From Zonotrichia leucophrys gambelii (lineage: Eukaryota; Chordata; Aves; Passeriformes; Passerellidae): a stretch of DNA of 64,000 bases. The DNA lies in NCBI RefSeq assembly GCF_028769735.1, contig NC_088178.1:10318857-10382856 (forward strand). The letters run 5' to 3'. How positions within the stretch are numbered: position 1 is the first letter of the stretch; every line of letters starts with the position of its first letter. Positions 27,240 to 39,537 of this stretch are shown here, piece by piece. A program made the translations under genes and the position numbers. The notes under the pieces are model-generated. The model was not told the DNA's origin. It was given only the letters and a program-made list of their open reading frames with translations, and searched no databases.

Positions 27240-27843
27240 TGTACATGATGCATAAAAATTTTGTAAATGATGTGTACAGCAGTGTAGGCTAGAGTATGCA
27301 GTCTTTGATCACGTTTTGCCATGCAGTTTGATTGTCTGTTGTGAGCTTAATCCTGTATTCCTTAAGGAGACAAAGATGATTCTTTCCCAGTTTTGCCTGC
27401 TTAAGGGGTAGAGGAATAGGCTCTAGGTCTGTGAAGTGTTTAGTGCTTTACTGTCATATAGTTCTGAGACGAGGCAGTTAAATTCAGTATGAGTTGAAAA
27501 ATATAGCAGTCATTTTCAACAGCTTGGCTTTAGAATAATTTTGAGTATTCTCTCCATCCTAAAAATGTTGTAAAGCTTTTAAGTAATTCCTGAGTCCAGT
27601 AGTCATCCTTTGAGAAGAATGAAAGCCATAGGTAAACTTTACTTTTGTGTGTAAATCTGCATATCATTGTCTGTGTTTAATGCCCTGTATTGATTGAGTT
27701 AATGCTGCATCTTAAACTATATTTTGAGTACCAAAGACTTCCGAAATATTCTGGAGCATCTCTTTCATGTGCTGCTTTTATCTGTATGGAGTTGTTTTAT
27801 GTCATGCAATAATGGAGTTACAGTACTTTAATTTGTACTATTT

Positions 27844-27851
27844 TGTAAATA
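27844..27851 (+). promoter_or_regulatory. Pumilio-type site TGTAAATA in VAV3 3' UTR (second copy)
   Basis: A second exact UGUAAAUA, ending 10 bases before the AATAAA at 27862. Its closeness to the poly(A) signal could matter for 3'-end choice or stability, but this is inference. Confidence 0.4.
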
Positions 27852-27861
27852 TGTTACATAT

Positions 27862-27867
27862 AATAAA
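27862..27867 (+). terminator. candidate VAV3 poly(A) signal AATAAA
   Basis: Canonical hexamer in ACATATAATAAACTGG, followed at about 15-35 bases by T- and GT-rich sequence. The upstream hexamers at 26192 and 26256 are alternatives that would give shorter UTRs. Confidence 0.55.
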
Positions 27868-29552
27868 CTGGTTAATTTTTTTGTTTAATGACATGTCAAA
27901 ATGTGTAGTTTGCTGCTGTGAAGGTTGTGCTTCATTTGTCTCACCATCTTCTCATTGTGAGAAGTTGATAATGGTTTGTTTCTGTCTCCAAGGTTTATAT
28001 AATCCTTATTTAGCTGTAAAACTGAGCTGTCAGTGTAAGTGGGATAGTACAGCTTTCCTTGAGAACTTTTTATTGTCAGGATAATATGACTTGTGCCAGG
28101 AAGTGCTGAGGCTTCTTTGTTTTGTGTGGGTTTTTAAAAAATTTATTCTATTTTTAGCTATATAGAATCAGTCATATACTATTGATTTTTGATATTTGTA
28201 GTTTTTTTGTTTGAAAAGAAGTTGTGCCTAAAAAGTTTGATGTGTAACTTGTCGCAACATTTTTTCCACCTTCTTTTTTCTTTCTTTCTTGTATATAAAT
28301 TAACATGTACATTCAGGCCAAATTGAATTCAGGTTTGAAAACACAGTGTGTCTGATTTCATGGGCTACTTGATAACCTTTTTGTGATGTAGCCCATTCAT
28401 GTATTTTTTACAATGTAACATGCATTATTCATGTGTTTATAAAAATATTTCTGGACAGGTGAATTAACTCAGCAAGGACAGTGATGATTCAGTTGCAGTA
28501 GGTTTTTTTGGTGTCCTTTTCATTTTTCAGTAAGAGAGATTTTCTTGTGGAACTGCCCTTCTAACAGATAATTATTAAACCTAATGAGGCATTTACACAT
28601 CTCTGCAGATGTAAGGCATAATTTTTCTGTCACCCATGAACATATCACATAACGAAGAGTCACACCTAATGTGGGATGCAAAAATGTGTCCCAATTAAAT
28701 GCTCTTGTTAACAGTATCACACTCGGTCACAGACATTCTCTCCTTCCCCTTGTATGTGAGAAGAGATGTCCTCTGATGGGTGAGAAATTGAGAAAGCACT
28801 GTAATTAGGGCACAAGAACCACTTGTGGCTGTGTTCTCAATAGTTTTTTCTTTTTCCATTGTAAGGCTTGGAAGCTTGAAAATCTCGCCTAGAAAAAAAA
28901 TCTATCCTGACAATGAAAATTATGCCAACCAGGATTCCTTTCCCCTTGGCCTGTCAGGCAAGCCTGAGATGCTCTGAGAAGAAGCAGAAAAGGACAATTC
29001 TTGAGGTTTTAGCAATTTATAAAGGGTAGACAGAGATACATCTAGAAAGAGGTGGTGCTTGTTTATACAAAATACCCAGACTCAGACCCCGGTTTTGTTT
29101 TGTTGACTTTAATGTTCAGTTCAAAAGGATTTGTTTCTATTAATCCTTGTCTCCTTGCTGGAAACTGGGCTGCTGAGAGCCTTACATTACTATTTTCTCT
29201 GACATTCAAGTTGTTCTCTTCAGAGCATGGCTTATTTCATTTGAGTGACAGAAGAAGCACCCCGTCCTCTCCATTTTATTGCTGAGCACATATAATAATA
29301 TGACAGAGTATTTCTTTGGTTATTTTGGGTCATCTACTTCTTTGTGTCCTCCAAACTTGTGTTCACTGGGGGTCATGGCACAGAGTTAGGAACAGAAAAC
29401 CTTGGTGGAGTGCAATGCTGTCCAGCAAGAGCTGAGCCCTCAATGCGTTGTCAACCCTGTTTTTGCTGCAGATGTAAAATGTGAGGCTGTAAGAGCTGGG
29501 ATGATGGCAGTCAGCACCACCTGGGGCTCACCCAGCACAGGCGTGAAGGGAG

Positions 29553-29585
29553 CTGCCAGGCAGGGATGCTCTGCCAGGCAGGGAT
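29553..29585 (+). repeat. 15-bp direct repeat, 18-bp period
   Basis: CTGCCAGGCAGGGAT occurs at 29553-29567 and 29571-29585. Each copy starts with a near-palindrome, CTGCC-A-GGCAG. It directly precedes the TG repeat, a typical setting for slippage. Confidence 0.7.
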
Positions 29586-29587
29586 TC

Positions 29588-29606
29588 TGTGTGTGTGTGT
29601 GTGTGT
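29588..29606 (+). repeat. (TG)n microsatellite
   Basis: An uninterrupted TG dinucleotide run of nine and a half units. Likely polymorphic. Confidence 0.9.
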
Positions 29607-32600
29607 AATGCTCAGTCCTGTCCCAGGCTACCACAAGAAGCAGGAGCCAAGCAGTGAAACACGCTGTGGGATTTTGGCTCTTTCCTCCATGTCCACTCTG
29701 TGGAGGAGAGGTGGTTTTGGGTAATTAGGCATCCTAAAGCTGCGAGATGAGATGTTAATCATATCCACTCTCTCACAAAATGCTGAAATGTATGATGCAT
29801 ACATAATTAGCAAAAAGAAATATAGAAAGGATTAAGCTTCAGAAATTGACTGCGGAAGGGTGATTCACTGCATTATCTCAGCAACTTCCTTTGAAGAACA
29901 AAGAGCCGTTTGTTTTTATAGCAAATGAAATTTGGGTTTCTAATTTAGTTTTATAATTCCTGATCTGCTGTAGTGTATTCTGCCCATTCATTATGAGGAT
30001 CTCTGCTGCTTACATGACTGTGAAGTTAGATTTTATTTAATAAGCCTCCTGGAACATTTGAGTTATTGGTGATTTTTTCTGGGTTCCAATTTTCTACCTG
30101 ATAAATCTGCTTTTTGCAAAATATGTGAGTTCATTATAAAAGGCTGCAATCTGACCTTAGGTAAACTTACAGGTACAAAAAATGGCAGGTTCAGAGGTGG
30201 CTGTTTACCAAGGGGCATCAGGCTGGCTTGCTTCTTTCAGAGCTGTTTTTTTTAAATGATGATAGTGGCTTTGGGAAGAACAGAAATAGAGAAGACTAGA
30301 AAACAAGAAGTAAAAAGTTGATGCCACATCATAAACAACCTGGTGTGTGGTAACTTTTCTAAATGATTGCCCAACATATTATATGTCTCTGGAACCATTG
30401 GATTGGAAACAGAAATTCTACTATATCACCATGTGGGAAAACATTTGCTAATGTGGTCCTAAGCAAGGACTCTCGCCAGATAACTCTGTTTTCAATTAGT
30501 TGTCTTTTTTCCCAAAGCAATTGAAAGGTCTCCTCAAGGAGATGCAGTATTATTTCTAGGATTATAATTCTTACTTCTGCACAGGGCTAATGGAAATATG
30601 TATAATTGAAGAAACCTTTTGTCTGGTAGTTTTACAATTAATGTCCTTATGGCCTGTAGCTATCAATAATGTGCAGTGTGCCAGGAGACCCCCACCCTCC
30701 TCGGTTACCTGGGTATGTACAAAGATCTTTTCTACTTCTTCTCCCTTCCCCATTACAAAGTTCAACACAGGTGTGGTACAAGTCCCACAAATATTTACAC
30801 CACGTGTGTGGGGAGAAGAAAAATACAGGCAGATCATAAAAGCGGTCCTGCCTGATTTTTGTTTTGGTAGCACTAATTTTTATTGTTCAGGAAAGGGCAG
30901 GATGGGACTTCTGTTAGCTTTTGTATCGACTGCTATATTCCCAAGAACTATCGCAAGTAGAGGATGCAGTCAATGGCAGTTGGAGAGATTTATGGTTTTT
31001 GCAGTTGTGTTTTAATATATGTATGTGGCATGTAAGCATTATCGCAGTTCACAGTATTGGATCAGGTAAAGATGAAATTAGATGATTAAGAGGCCAGTTG
31101 ATCTCCAGATCAGAATGGCAGGATATGGAAAATCAAACTGTAGAAATCTAAACAAAGTCTAGATTCAGCTTCTCAGCCTTTGTAATTTTGATTTGTACTT
31201 TAGGAGAACATACCTTTTTTTGTAAATTCTCCTGAATATGGAAATGCAGGTTTAGTCTTCTTGTTACCAGAAGTTGATTACAACTCCTCAAATTTATACA
31301 GTAAGACCAGATGCACAAAATCCTTTTGGTATCTTCTGAGACATGCTAGTAAACATTTTCTTTTATATATATCTACAGGTGTACAAAAGATTGCTACAGA
31401 AAATATTTGATCATAGTTGTCTTTTATATGCTACTCTGAAGAGTCACACAGCTTTATAAAAAGTAAGTTTCTAAAAGCAATGGTTCCCAGCCTGCACATT
31501 CTTTCCTTTCAAGTCACTGATGGGCTCAGTGTGTCTCTAGGGAGTTAAGATCCCTTAGATCAAAGGGAAGGGATGTCTTTTTCAAATGTACCCTTCCCCA
31601 AAAACTTCTTGACAAATACTTCTTGGTTGTGTCTAGAATAAATTTAAAATATTTTGAGATAATATCTTGCAAGCAGGGGCTGTGAGTGGACAGGGGATTG
31701 GGTCACTCAGATACTGATACACTTGTAGTTTAGGAAAGAGTATGCAGTTAAATATCCATGAAGTTTTATTTACAGGTGGGAAGATTTATCTGTACCAGTT
31801 AAGACTGGGCAACTTGTGGCTAAGCAGCTGAAAAGAGTAAAAGTGAACCATGGACAGAACAGAAGTTGACAGGATTTTACTTTGAAGAAGGTAAATACTG
31901 TATTGATGCCTAGTAATGGGAACATCATTGTAAAATAGAAGTCATCATTTAGTTGATTTCTGGTAAGGCTCCAGCTTAAGTTCTTTGTCCAGCTTTGGTT
32001 ACTAAGGCCTGTAAAGGATACAGGAAATAGGATACATTGAAAATATTCCTGAAGAGACTTAACAAATGTGAAGAGACTGGAATTGTCTGAATGGAAGTAC
32101 AGAACAGGCTAAGGGGGGGTGTGGCAATAGCATCCACATAACTAAAAGGTTTTACATAACTTAAGAGACTGAATCCTTAGTCCAGTCCTAGTCAGTTCAG
32201 TGAATTATTTCAGTTCCTAGTCAGTGTGAACAGTAGCAGGAAACACAGCCTTGAACTGAAGAAAGGGGACTCAGTTTTTAGGCAAAGCTTTCTGAACGAG
32301 CTACATAGATACACAATTACCCGGGCAAGTTGTGTTATCTGCAGCCTGGAGGTGTTTGAGATGTGGTTAGCTAAATGTCTGTCAGGGGTGGTTGATGTGG
32401 AGTTAGAGATGCCTGAGGTACACATCACGCGTTCTTTGGAGCTCCTGCTGTGCTTCCTCCCTGGAACTGCCTGAGCCGTGCAGGGCTGCAGGTGGCTGCT
32501 GGTGCTTACCAAGATCTCACGCAAGTGTTCCACCACCGTGTAGAGGAAAAGGTAAACCAAAGGTAATGAGGTGAACATCCACAGCTAGCAGGCTGCTCAA

Positions 32601-35600
32601 TGTGCAGAGTTTGAATGTTGATGAATTAAAGCAGTTTCTTCAGGAGATGCAATTGGCTCATATTTAGCTCACAGTGTAAAAATGTTGTAAAACCACAGTC
32701 TTTAAGACTTGCTTCACAGTGGGAGGCATGAGCTGAAGAGCATTATTGCAGTTCACAGGTTTATTTTTGATAGAACATACTGTTGCTGCAACATATGTAG
32801 GTTTGTAAAATCAAAACTTTTCTTAAATATATATTGATTTCAGGGAAAGTTAACAAGAAAGGCAGCTAAGGTATCATGTCTTTCTACTTTGTTCTGAACT
32901 TAAAGAAAATGGCAGATGTGAGAAAGAAATGACTTTGCTTCACGCCTTCTTCCCTCAGATCATCAAAGATTACATTTTTGTAAAACAAGTCCAGTTCATT
33001 TAGTTCTCAGGGAGAATTTGTGAAAGTACTGTAGTATTGAAATTTGTCCCTAAAACACAGAGTAGCAAACAAGCCATCAGCTTGACTGTACTCTTTTTTG
33101 AAGCCAAATGGTTGAATACTAGTGCTAAGATTAATTCTACTTGGTGTCTAAAAGCATCCTTTCCTTGTTTGACCTTCTCTAGATAAATAACAGTGTTAGC
33201 TCTTGGCATGGAATCCTTTTTCTCTGTTCTAAATGTGTATAAGGAGATGCAGCTGAATTTCGTCTCCGTTTTTGGATTGTCATGAGTATTTTGTAGGTAA
33301 CAGTAAAATAAATCAACAAGCTGTAGTCTAAGTGAAATGCATCTCATAAAATCTAGCTTTTTTCTCTTTCTGGCTCTTCATAATGAATGCACTGTGAAGA
33401 GAAGTTTTATTTGAATGTCACTGCATGAGCAGTTCTAATTACTAATAGAATTCATCAAACAATCTAGTAGTGTAGTGACATTAAGTAATAATTAATGAAC
33501 TGTGTGATATGTGGGTGCATGAAGTGACAATGATTAACCTGTGGCCTAACAGGATGTGCTTGGAAAACAAGCAGCATATGAGATGACACTTTGTTCTTCC
33601 CTGTGTCATTGGAGTTTGGCCTGTCTCCACTCACAAAATGAACATGGATTCAAAATCAACAACCAGTTGATGTGGCTGGTATTTGGAGCATGGAGCATGT
33701 ACATGTTTCACTACACTTCAGCCTGGATGTGACATGGCTGCTTATTTTGGAGCTGGTATTAATGGGTCCTTTTGTGGCTTCACCTTACTTTCAGAAAGTT
33801 GGCAAAATATCAGGATTTGCTCTATTGCTAGATTAATTTTTTAATAAATTGTAAAACCTTTGTTATCTAGACACTGAAGTTACAGCTATATCTGTGTGAT
33901 ATGAAGATGGTGACATAAAGCACACAGAATATTCTTTAGCCAGTGTTGAAAATCTTGCTGCTTCTAGGAGAAGAAATTGGTGGGAAAAATTAAGTTTTTC
34001 ATTGGTACAGCCAGTATACTTACAAAGAGCATACAGATTCTTCCATTTTCCAGATGAACAGTCAGTTTTCTTTCCACAGATTAGTGTTTCTGGCAAATCC
34101 TTTGTCTTTTATTCTCATTTGTGACTTTCTTCTCTGCCTGTGTAGTGTTTCCGTGGTTCCTTACGCTCCTTTGTATCCTTTGTTCCTCCCCCTCTTGTCT
34201 GATGACATCAACAAAAGAACACTTCAGTCAATTCCTCATCCCTGTTTCAGCAAGCAGCACCAAGAGGCCTTTTTCCAGCATGTGTTAAGTTTTCACAAAG
34301 AGCACCTTGCCTTGGGCAGTGGTTTCTTATTATACTTACCAGTGCAAGAAACATGTAACTTTTAATTCCCACATAGTGTGAAAAATGCTTAGTAGAGCAT
34401 TAACTTCAACTTGTTGAAATATACATAACGGAGCAGCTTTCAGAACACTTCCCAGCACAGTAACAAGCAAGGGGCATATATATAAATAAAAGAAACCCTA
34501 CTGTAGTAGGAAATCCAATGGCAAAACACACGCTTAAAGCATAATCAGCATTTGCTCTAGGTATTTGAAAGTGAGCATTTCTAGTATATATTGTACTTTC
34601 CACTTCTTTTCAAAAATACCAATGTTCTATATTGCATGCTTTGATGAGGAGAGAACCTCAAATAGCATCACCATGTCACCTACTCATTGGTGGCTTTTTC
34701 ATATGGAAGGGTTTGTAGGATACTCTGAGTGTGGCTTCTCGTGAGACAGGGAGGAAGTCTGTTGTAAGAGAGAACTGAACACTCATTTTAACAACATTCT
34801 GTTAACTAATGGAGCTTGACAGAGTTTTTATATTATTTCAGAATATTTTATCTATTCTTTGACTTCAATGATCCATTGTGATCATGTAAAAAAGTAGGCT
34901 GTTATAAGAAAGTGAAAATTGTGAACTCAAAAGCCCTTTGAATGTATGTGGTTATTTCCAAGATCAGAATTCACTATTACACTTCCTGGAGTGTGGTTGG
35001 AGTTGTGTTATACTTTCTTCTAAGCTTTTGAAATGAAAAAATGTGTGAAGCAGAGACCATGGAGGATATAGACTATAGTCAGAAACTTCAGAAGAAGCTC
35101 AAGCTTGAGTGACACTGATCTCCAGGGCATAGCATCCCTGTAGCACAAACGTGAAAGCTGAGGTTTGAAGACAAAACAGAGTTGCACAGACTGCAACCTC
35201 AGGTACTGCAGTGGGAGGTAAGCATTCCTAACTCTGAGCCTAAAACCTACAGTAATCCTACAGTCAGAAGTAAAGCAGACTAAAATTCAAGATCTATTGC
35301 GTTTACCTGGTTCTAGCTGTCTATCAAAGGAAATGCTCTCAGAACAATTTTTTGTATGCTGGAACCTGATGCTTTTTTACTAAACTCTCTAGGATGAAGA
35401 ATCTGCTGAACAAAGTTTGAGATGCATTAATGGGGACTGCTTCCCCCCTGTTTCTTATTATTTGTTTTGGCTTTCTGATTCCAACAGTAAATGCAGAAGA
35501 AATCCAAGTTTTTTTGCATTTGTTGGGAGTCAGTTACAATTTACCCAAAGGGCAAGAGAGACCTGTTAGTTGAAATTATGCTGCTTTGTTTCACTGTTCT

Positions 35601-36294
35601 TGAATTATTAGGACTGAGAAATGAACAACATTCTTATTTAGCATGTTAGTATGACTAACTTTAAAAAGCAACACTCCATCTACACTCTCATAAGGGATAG
35701 TCAACAACTGTCCTATGTGTAACAAAGTCAGAAGTTTTCACTTAATCTTGCACCTCAGTGCAAACATACTAAAATGTTAAACCTGAAGTTACCATTCTCA
35801 ATGAGCTGATAGGCCTGTTTGTAGAAATGCAATGCACTAGTAGGTGAACAGAAGGTAGAAACTGGACTATTGCAGTCTATAGGTGCCCAGGCAATTTGTT
35901 GACTTGAAGAGAGCCAGGGAGACCTGATAGTGCAGTTAAGGGAGTGTCAGACAAGGCTGTATCTGCTTTAGGCACACTCTAAATATTGCTGGGAAGTTGG
36001 AATTGATGGGTATTGCAGACATAGTCAACAAGGATTCTGAGATGTTCTCTTTAAATCCCATAGAGAAAAAGATGTAAACTCTCCAGAGTAAGATTCCACT
36101 TTTGCTGACTGTTTCCTTGCTCTCTAGCATGGCCAGAAATGGTCAAGGACAGACTCTTTCAGTGGAGAAAACTTTTTACCATTGAGCTCTTCTCCCTGGA
36201 GTTGCCTTGGACAAATGAGTGCTCACTGGTTAGTAGTTAAGTGTTTTCCTATTTTTTCAGAATTCTTCATGTACCTAAGAGTTTCAGTAGGTAT

Positions 36295-36621
36295 ATGTAG
36301 GCACAGTTTGTGACAATTGGGAGTGGGGCTGGCCCAGCCTCATCCCCAATGAGCTACAGCTGTGAGCAGCAGGTGAGCAGCACTGACAGCAACGAGCCAT
36401 GGAGTGCCCAGGGGCACTGAGCAGCCACCAAAGGGAACAGAGGGCACACTGGGGCAGGGCACCAACAGGAGGGGATAAAAGGTTCGGCTAAAGATCAAGA
36501 AGGGCAGAGCTTGCAGCCTTCTGAAGTGGTTTGGTGTTGCTCGGTGTGGGTGAAGCTTTCTGATATTGTATGGTGACACTGTGTGTACTGTGGCTGTCTG
36601 GACTGCAGCATGTGCAGCAAA
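36295..36621 (+). mobile_element. LTR-like segment with TATA box (possible solo LTR of an endogenous retrovirus)
   Basis: About 330 bases that are clearly more GC-rich than the surroundings. A TATA-like GATAAAAGG lies at 36474-36482, followed by a GC-richer transcribed-leader-like stretch. The hexamer AGGTAT flanks the block at 36289-36294 and 36622-36627, as a 6-bp target-site duplication would. The ends do not give the usual TG...CA exactly, so borders are uncertain. No retroviral coding sequence is attached. I believe this sequence type is interspersed in bird genomes, but could not check. Confidence 0.4.
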
Positions 36622-36885
36622 AGGTATGCAGAAAGGACAACGTAGAAAAAGTTGCTGGAATACTAAGTGATTATGTTTATCACACTTCTTTTATTTTCCC
36701 CCTCTTTCCCTTTCCCTCATCTTCCCCTTAGGAGCTGTTGAAAAGCTTGACATCTTTTGTGTTATTTATATTGCCAGACTTGTAAAGTTTCTTACCTGAC
36801 AAAGAACGTGCTCAGTGCTTGCTGTGTGAGCTGCTGCCGTGTTTAGCTTGCTTGCTCTGAGGCATGTGGTGTTACACTGGAGTCC

Positions 36886-36940
36886 CTGCCTGTTTACAGA
36901 CAGTGTTCACAGTAACTAGGAATCCCTTGTAAACAGGCAG
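36886..36940. repeat. inverted repeat, 13-bp arms
   Basis: CTGCCTGTTTACA at 36886-36898 is the exact reverse complement of 36928-36940, with a 29-base spacer. The TGTTTAC core is also a forkhead-type site, so a palindromic protein-binding site is possible. No other clue to function. Confidence 0.6.
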
Positions 36941-37711
36941 TACTTCTCCCTGCTATTACATACAAATCAATAGACTTTTTGCAGCTGAGCAGATCATGTA
37001 ATTTCTAATATAACCAAACAGGCAGCAGCATGAAGATGATATTGCCTAAAAACAGGTGCTAGAACAAAACAAATGGTTTTATTGATTCTCTGAAGTTTAA
37101 TTAAATTTTCAAAATATTTCAACCCCATCACTTTCTTATGAATTGTTGGTACAGTATAAGCACAGCTTTCTAACTAGTTTCTGGTACTTTAAGAAAAAAT
37201 AACATCAGATTAAAGGATATATTCTGCAATGTTTATACATGGGAAGAATAGGTATTTGTAGTGAAGAGATTACTATCCCAAAGGCTTTTTCTCTTTTAAA
37301 GTCTCAGCCTGCATAAGACTGTTTGAAATAGATTAATTTAGAGATTTTGAGAATTCTGTTGCTGAAGAAAAGCATTGTATTTGTGAGGGGTGGGTAAGGG
37401 CTGTGTGCATGCAAGAACAGTCTCTGTCAGTAGGAGTGATGAAGCACTGGGTCTGAATGCTGGACTATTTTGGAGGCTGGGTAGAATACAAAGGGATATT
37501 TTAAATTAATTTTTAGAAAACACCTGTTTCCAGCCATTACAGAACAGGTAACAATTGATGAGTAAGGTGATGCTTAAGTCAATGGGTTTTGAAGAGCTGC
37601 TCTGATGATACTTCTGTCATCCATTTGCCCCACAGCTGGCACTCACTTGTTTGGCAATGATAACTGGCTGGTGTAGGAAGAGCAATCCCAAAGTCTGGTT
37701 ACCCTGTACTG

Positions 37712-37740
37712 AAGATAGGTGGGAAAAATCCACCTATCTT
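37712..37740. repeat. perfect hairpin, 11-bp stem, 7-base loop
   Basis: AAGATAGGTGG (37712-37722) pairs exactly with CCACCTATCTT (37730-37740) around the loop GAAAAAT. Pairing stops outside the stem, so it is too short for a microRNA precursor. Confidence 0.7.
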
Positions 37741-39537
37741 GAAAAAATTGTGATTTGGATCCATTTTTCCTTGAGACAAGGACTACAACTGGTGCATTTG
37801 AATGTAGGAAATCAGACACTGCTCTCACAAATGCATGCTGGAAGATGTTTAATTCCATTATTTAGTTATGCTTAGTGCAGTCCTATAGAGACAGGATTCA
37901 GGGGAAGCTTTTGTTCAGAATTCTAATCATAGCTGTGGTGGAAAAACTGCTACCGGGACATTGCTGCTAGGACTGGAGAGAGCATAGATCAGTTCAGGGG
38001 CACTCTGCAGGGTACAGCCTAAAACTTGTACTAGAAGGAAGGAGACATTTTAAAAGAATGACATATAATTCTATCACACAATGTCCCTGTAGGAAATACA
38101 AGTCAAGTGCACCAATAAATGGAAGAGGAAAATGCCATGGAAGGCAGTAAATCAAAATGTAATTGATTGGAATATTTAGAGAGCTTAATTTCAATTACTG
38201 AAAGTGAGACAATGGCATACTGCAAACGTCTGAGGTTTGGAGGGAGATACTTGTGGCACTTAATGTTCATCCTTTTCTTTACTTCCCAGAAAAAGTGTGC
38301 TGGGGGAGCCCAGCAGCTGACCCTGAGGGACATGGCCTTATTGCTCATTTGGAACAGTGTGTAGAGCTTCTGCCTTTTCAATAGTTTGACAGTTTAAAAC
38401 TGAGGAATTGGGCCATTAAGCACAAGATTTGGTGAGAATGGAAACAGTCTAGGAGCTTGGCTGTTCTCTGGTTAGCAGTGAAGCTCTTAGTCACTGAGTC
38501 TCAGAGTGCTGCTTTTGTGGCTCGTACTGTACTGAATCCTTATTAGAACTAAGGCAATGCCAGTCAAGCTACTGATAATTCCAGTGAAGTTATACACTTC
38601 CATCATCTCTCCCACATTTTTCACGAATAATTTCATGTCTGATTTCAGTTATATTTTAACATTTTCAATTGAAATGGCAATTATTCGTTGTCAGAACCCA
38701 GCTATTACTCTTGTCAAAAAGACATATGATGCATTAGCTTAAGGGCAATTGGCAATAACTACAGAGGTGACATTCAGTTACACAGGATGGGCAGGTTCCA
38801 CATAGATCTTCCTCAAGTGGTCAGGGTTTGCATGCCCTGCAGTTTGCACTGTTTGGGAGTGCTGCCCAACTAATTGTGCAAAACCAAACCAAATTTCAGT
38901 TTGGCTTTGAGACCATTTTGCTGTGATTAACATCTGCTCTCCCCTAGTTTCATTGAAGTCTTTTTATGTTTGTGTGTTATTACTCACTGAAACGAGCTTG
39001 CTGGAGGGGGTGGAAGGGGGAGCACTTTGTTGCCATGTAGTCTCCCATAGCAGTTGTGATGACAAAGCTTTCTGATTACTGAGGGGCAGGGACCAAATGA
39101 TATTTTCTTGCACTATTTCAGTTTGTGCAAGATATTCTTTGCTTGTCTAGATCCTGCTATCCTTCCTACTGAGGTTATGCTTGCTTTCACTTGTTACCTC
39201 TTGAGAGATATTTGCAACATGATAAAACATCCTTTGTTTTATTTTATTGCTGCTGGACTTGTGGGACAGATTTTAGATGCATTCAGGAATTCCACACAAT
39301 TTCTGCGTCTTTGGAGCTTTAAAAATCCAGTTCCACTGATGCAGCTGAAAGAGGCCCTCGTGTTTTCTCTCTTATAACAGGAAGAGTGGGAGTTATAGTC
39401 AGCTGTGCGTGAAGGGAGGGGAAGAAGCTGCTGGGATGGTGTGATGCAGAGGGATTTTATTTTGCAAAGACAAAAAAAATTCTCACCACAAAGATTTTTT
39501 ATTTAATATTGAAGTATGCAGTGTTCCTCACCCTATT

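Larger units (their letters stand above)
25445..27885 (+). other. VAV3: VAV3 3' UTR (probable)
   Basis: Follows the stop codon without a recognisable intron. Candidate poly(A) signals are AATAAA at 26192-26197, 26256-26261 and 27862-27867. The last gives a UTR of about 2.4 kb, in line with the long UTR I know for human VAV3, and has T-rich sequence just after it. Two exact TGTAAATA (Pumilio-type) sites lie at 27232-27239 and 27844-27851. ORFs here, such as 25571-25771 and 26740-27075, look fortuitous. The 3' end is inferred. Confidence 0.65.
27886..36294. other. intergenic DNA, VAV3 side
   Basis: AT-rich sequence between the convergent genes. It holds a TG repeat at 29588-29606 with a 15-bp duplication beside it, and otherwise nothing I can name. 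ORFs such as 30590-31015 and 32210-32578 lack splice sites, family motifs or biased composition. The first part could include a longer VAV3 UTR. Confidence 0.7.
36622..39537. other. intergenic DNA between the LTR-like segments
   Basis: AT-rich, no gene recognised. It contains two inverted repeats (36886-36940 and 37712-37740), listed separately. The ORFs at 37651-37875, 38103-38381 and 39108-39377 show no family features. Confidence 0.7.

Noticed and set aside
30571..31015. Overlapping ORFs of 141 and 100 codons on opposite strands in intergenic DNA
   Set aside because: No protein family, no exon borders and ordinary composition. Length is within chance for 64 kb in six frames.
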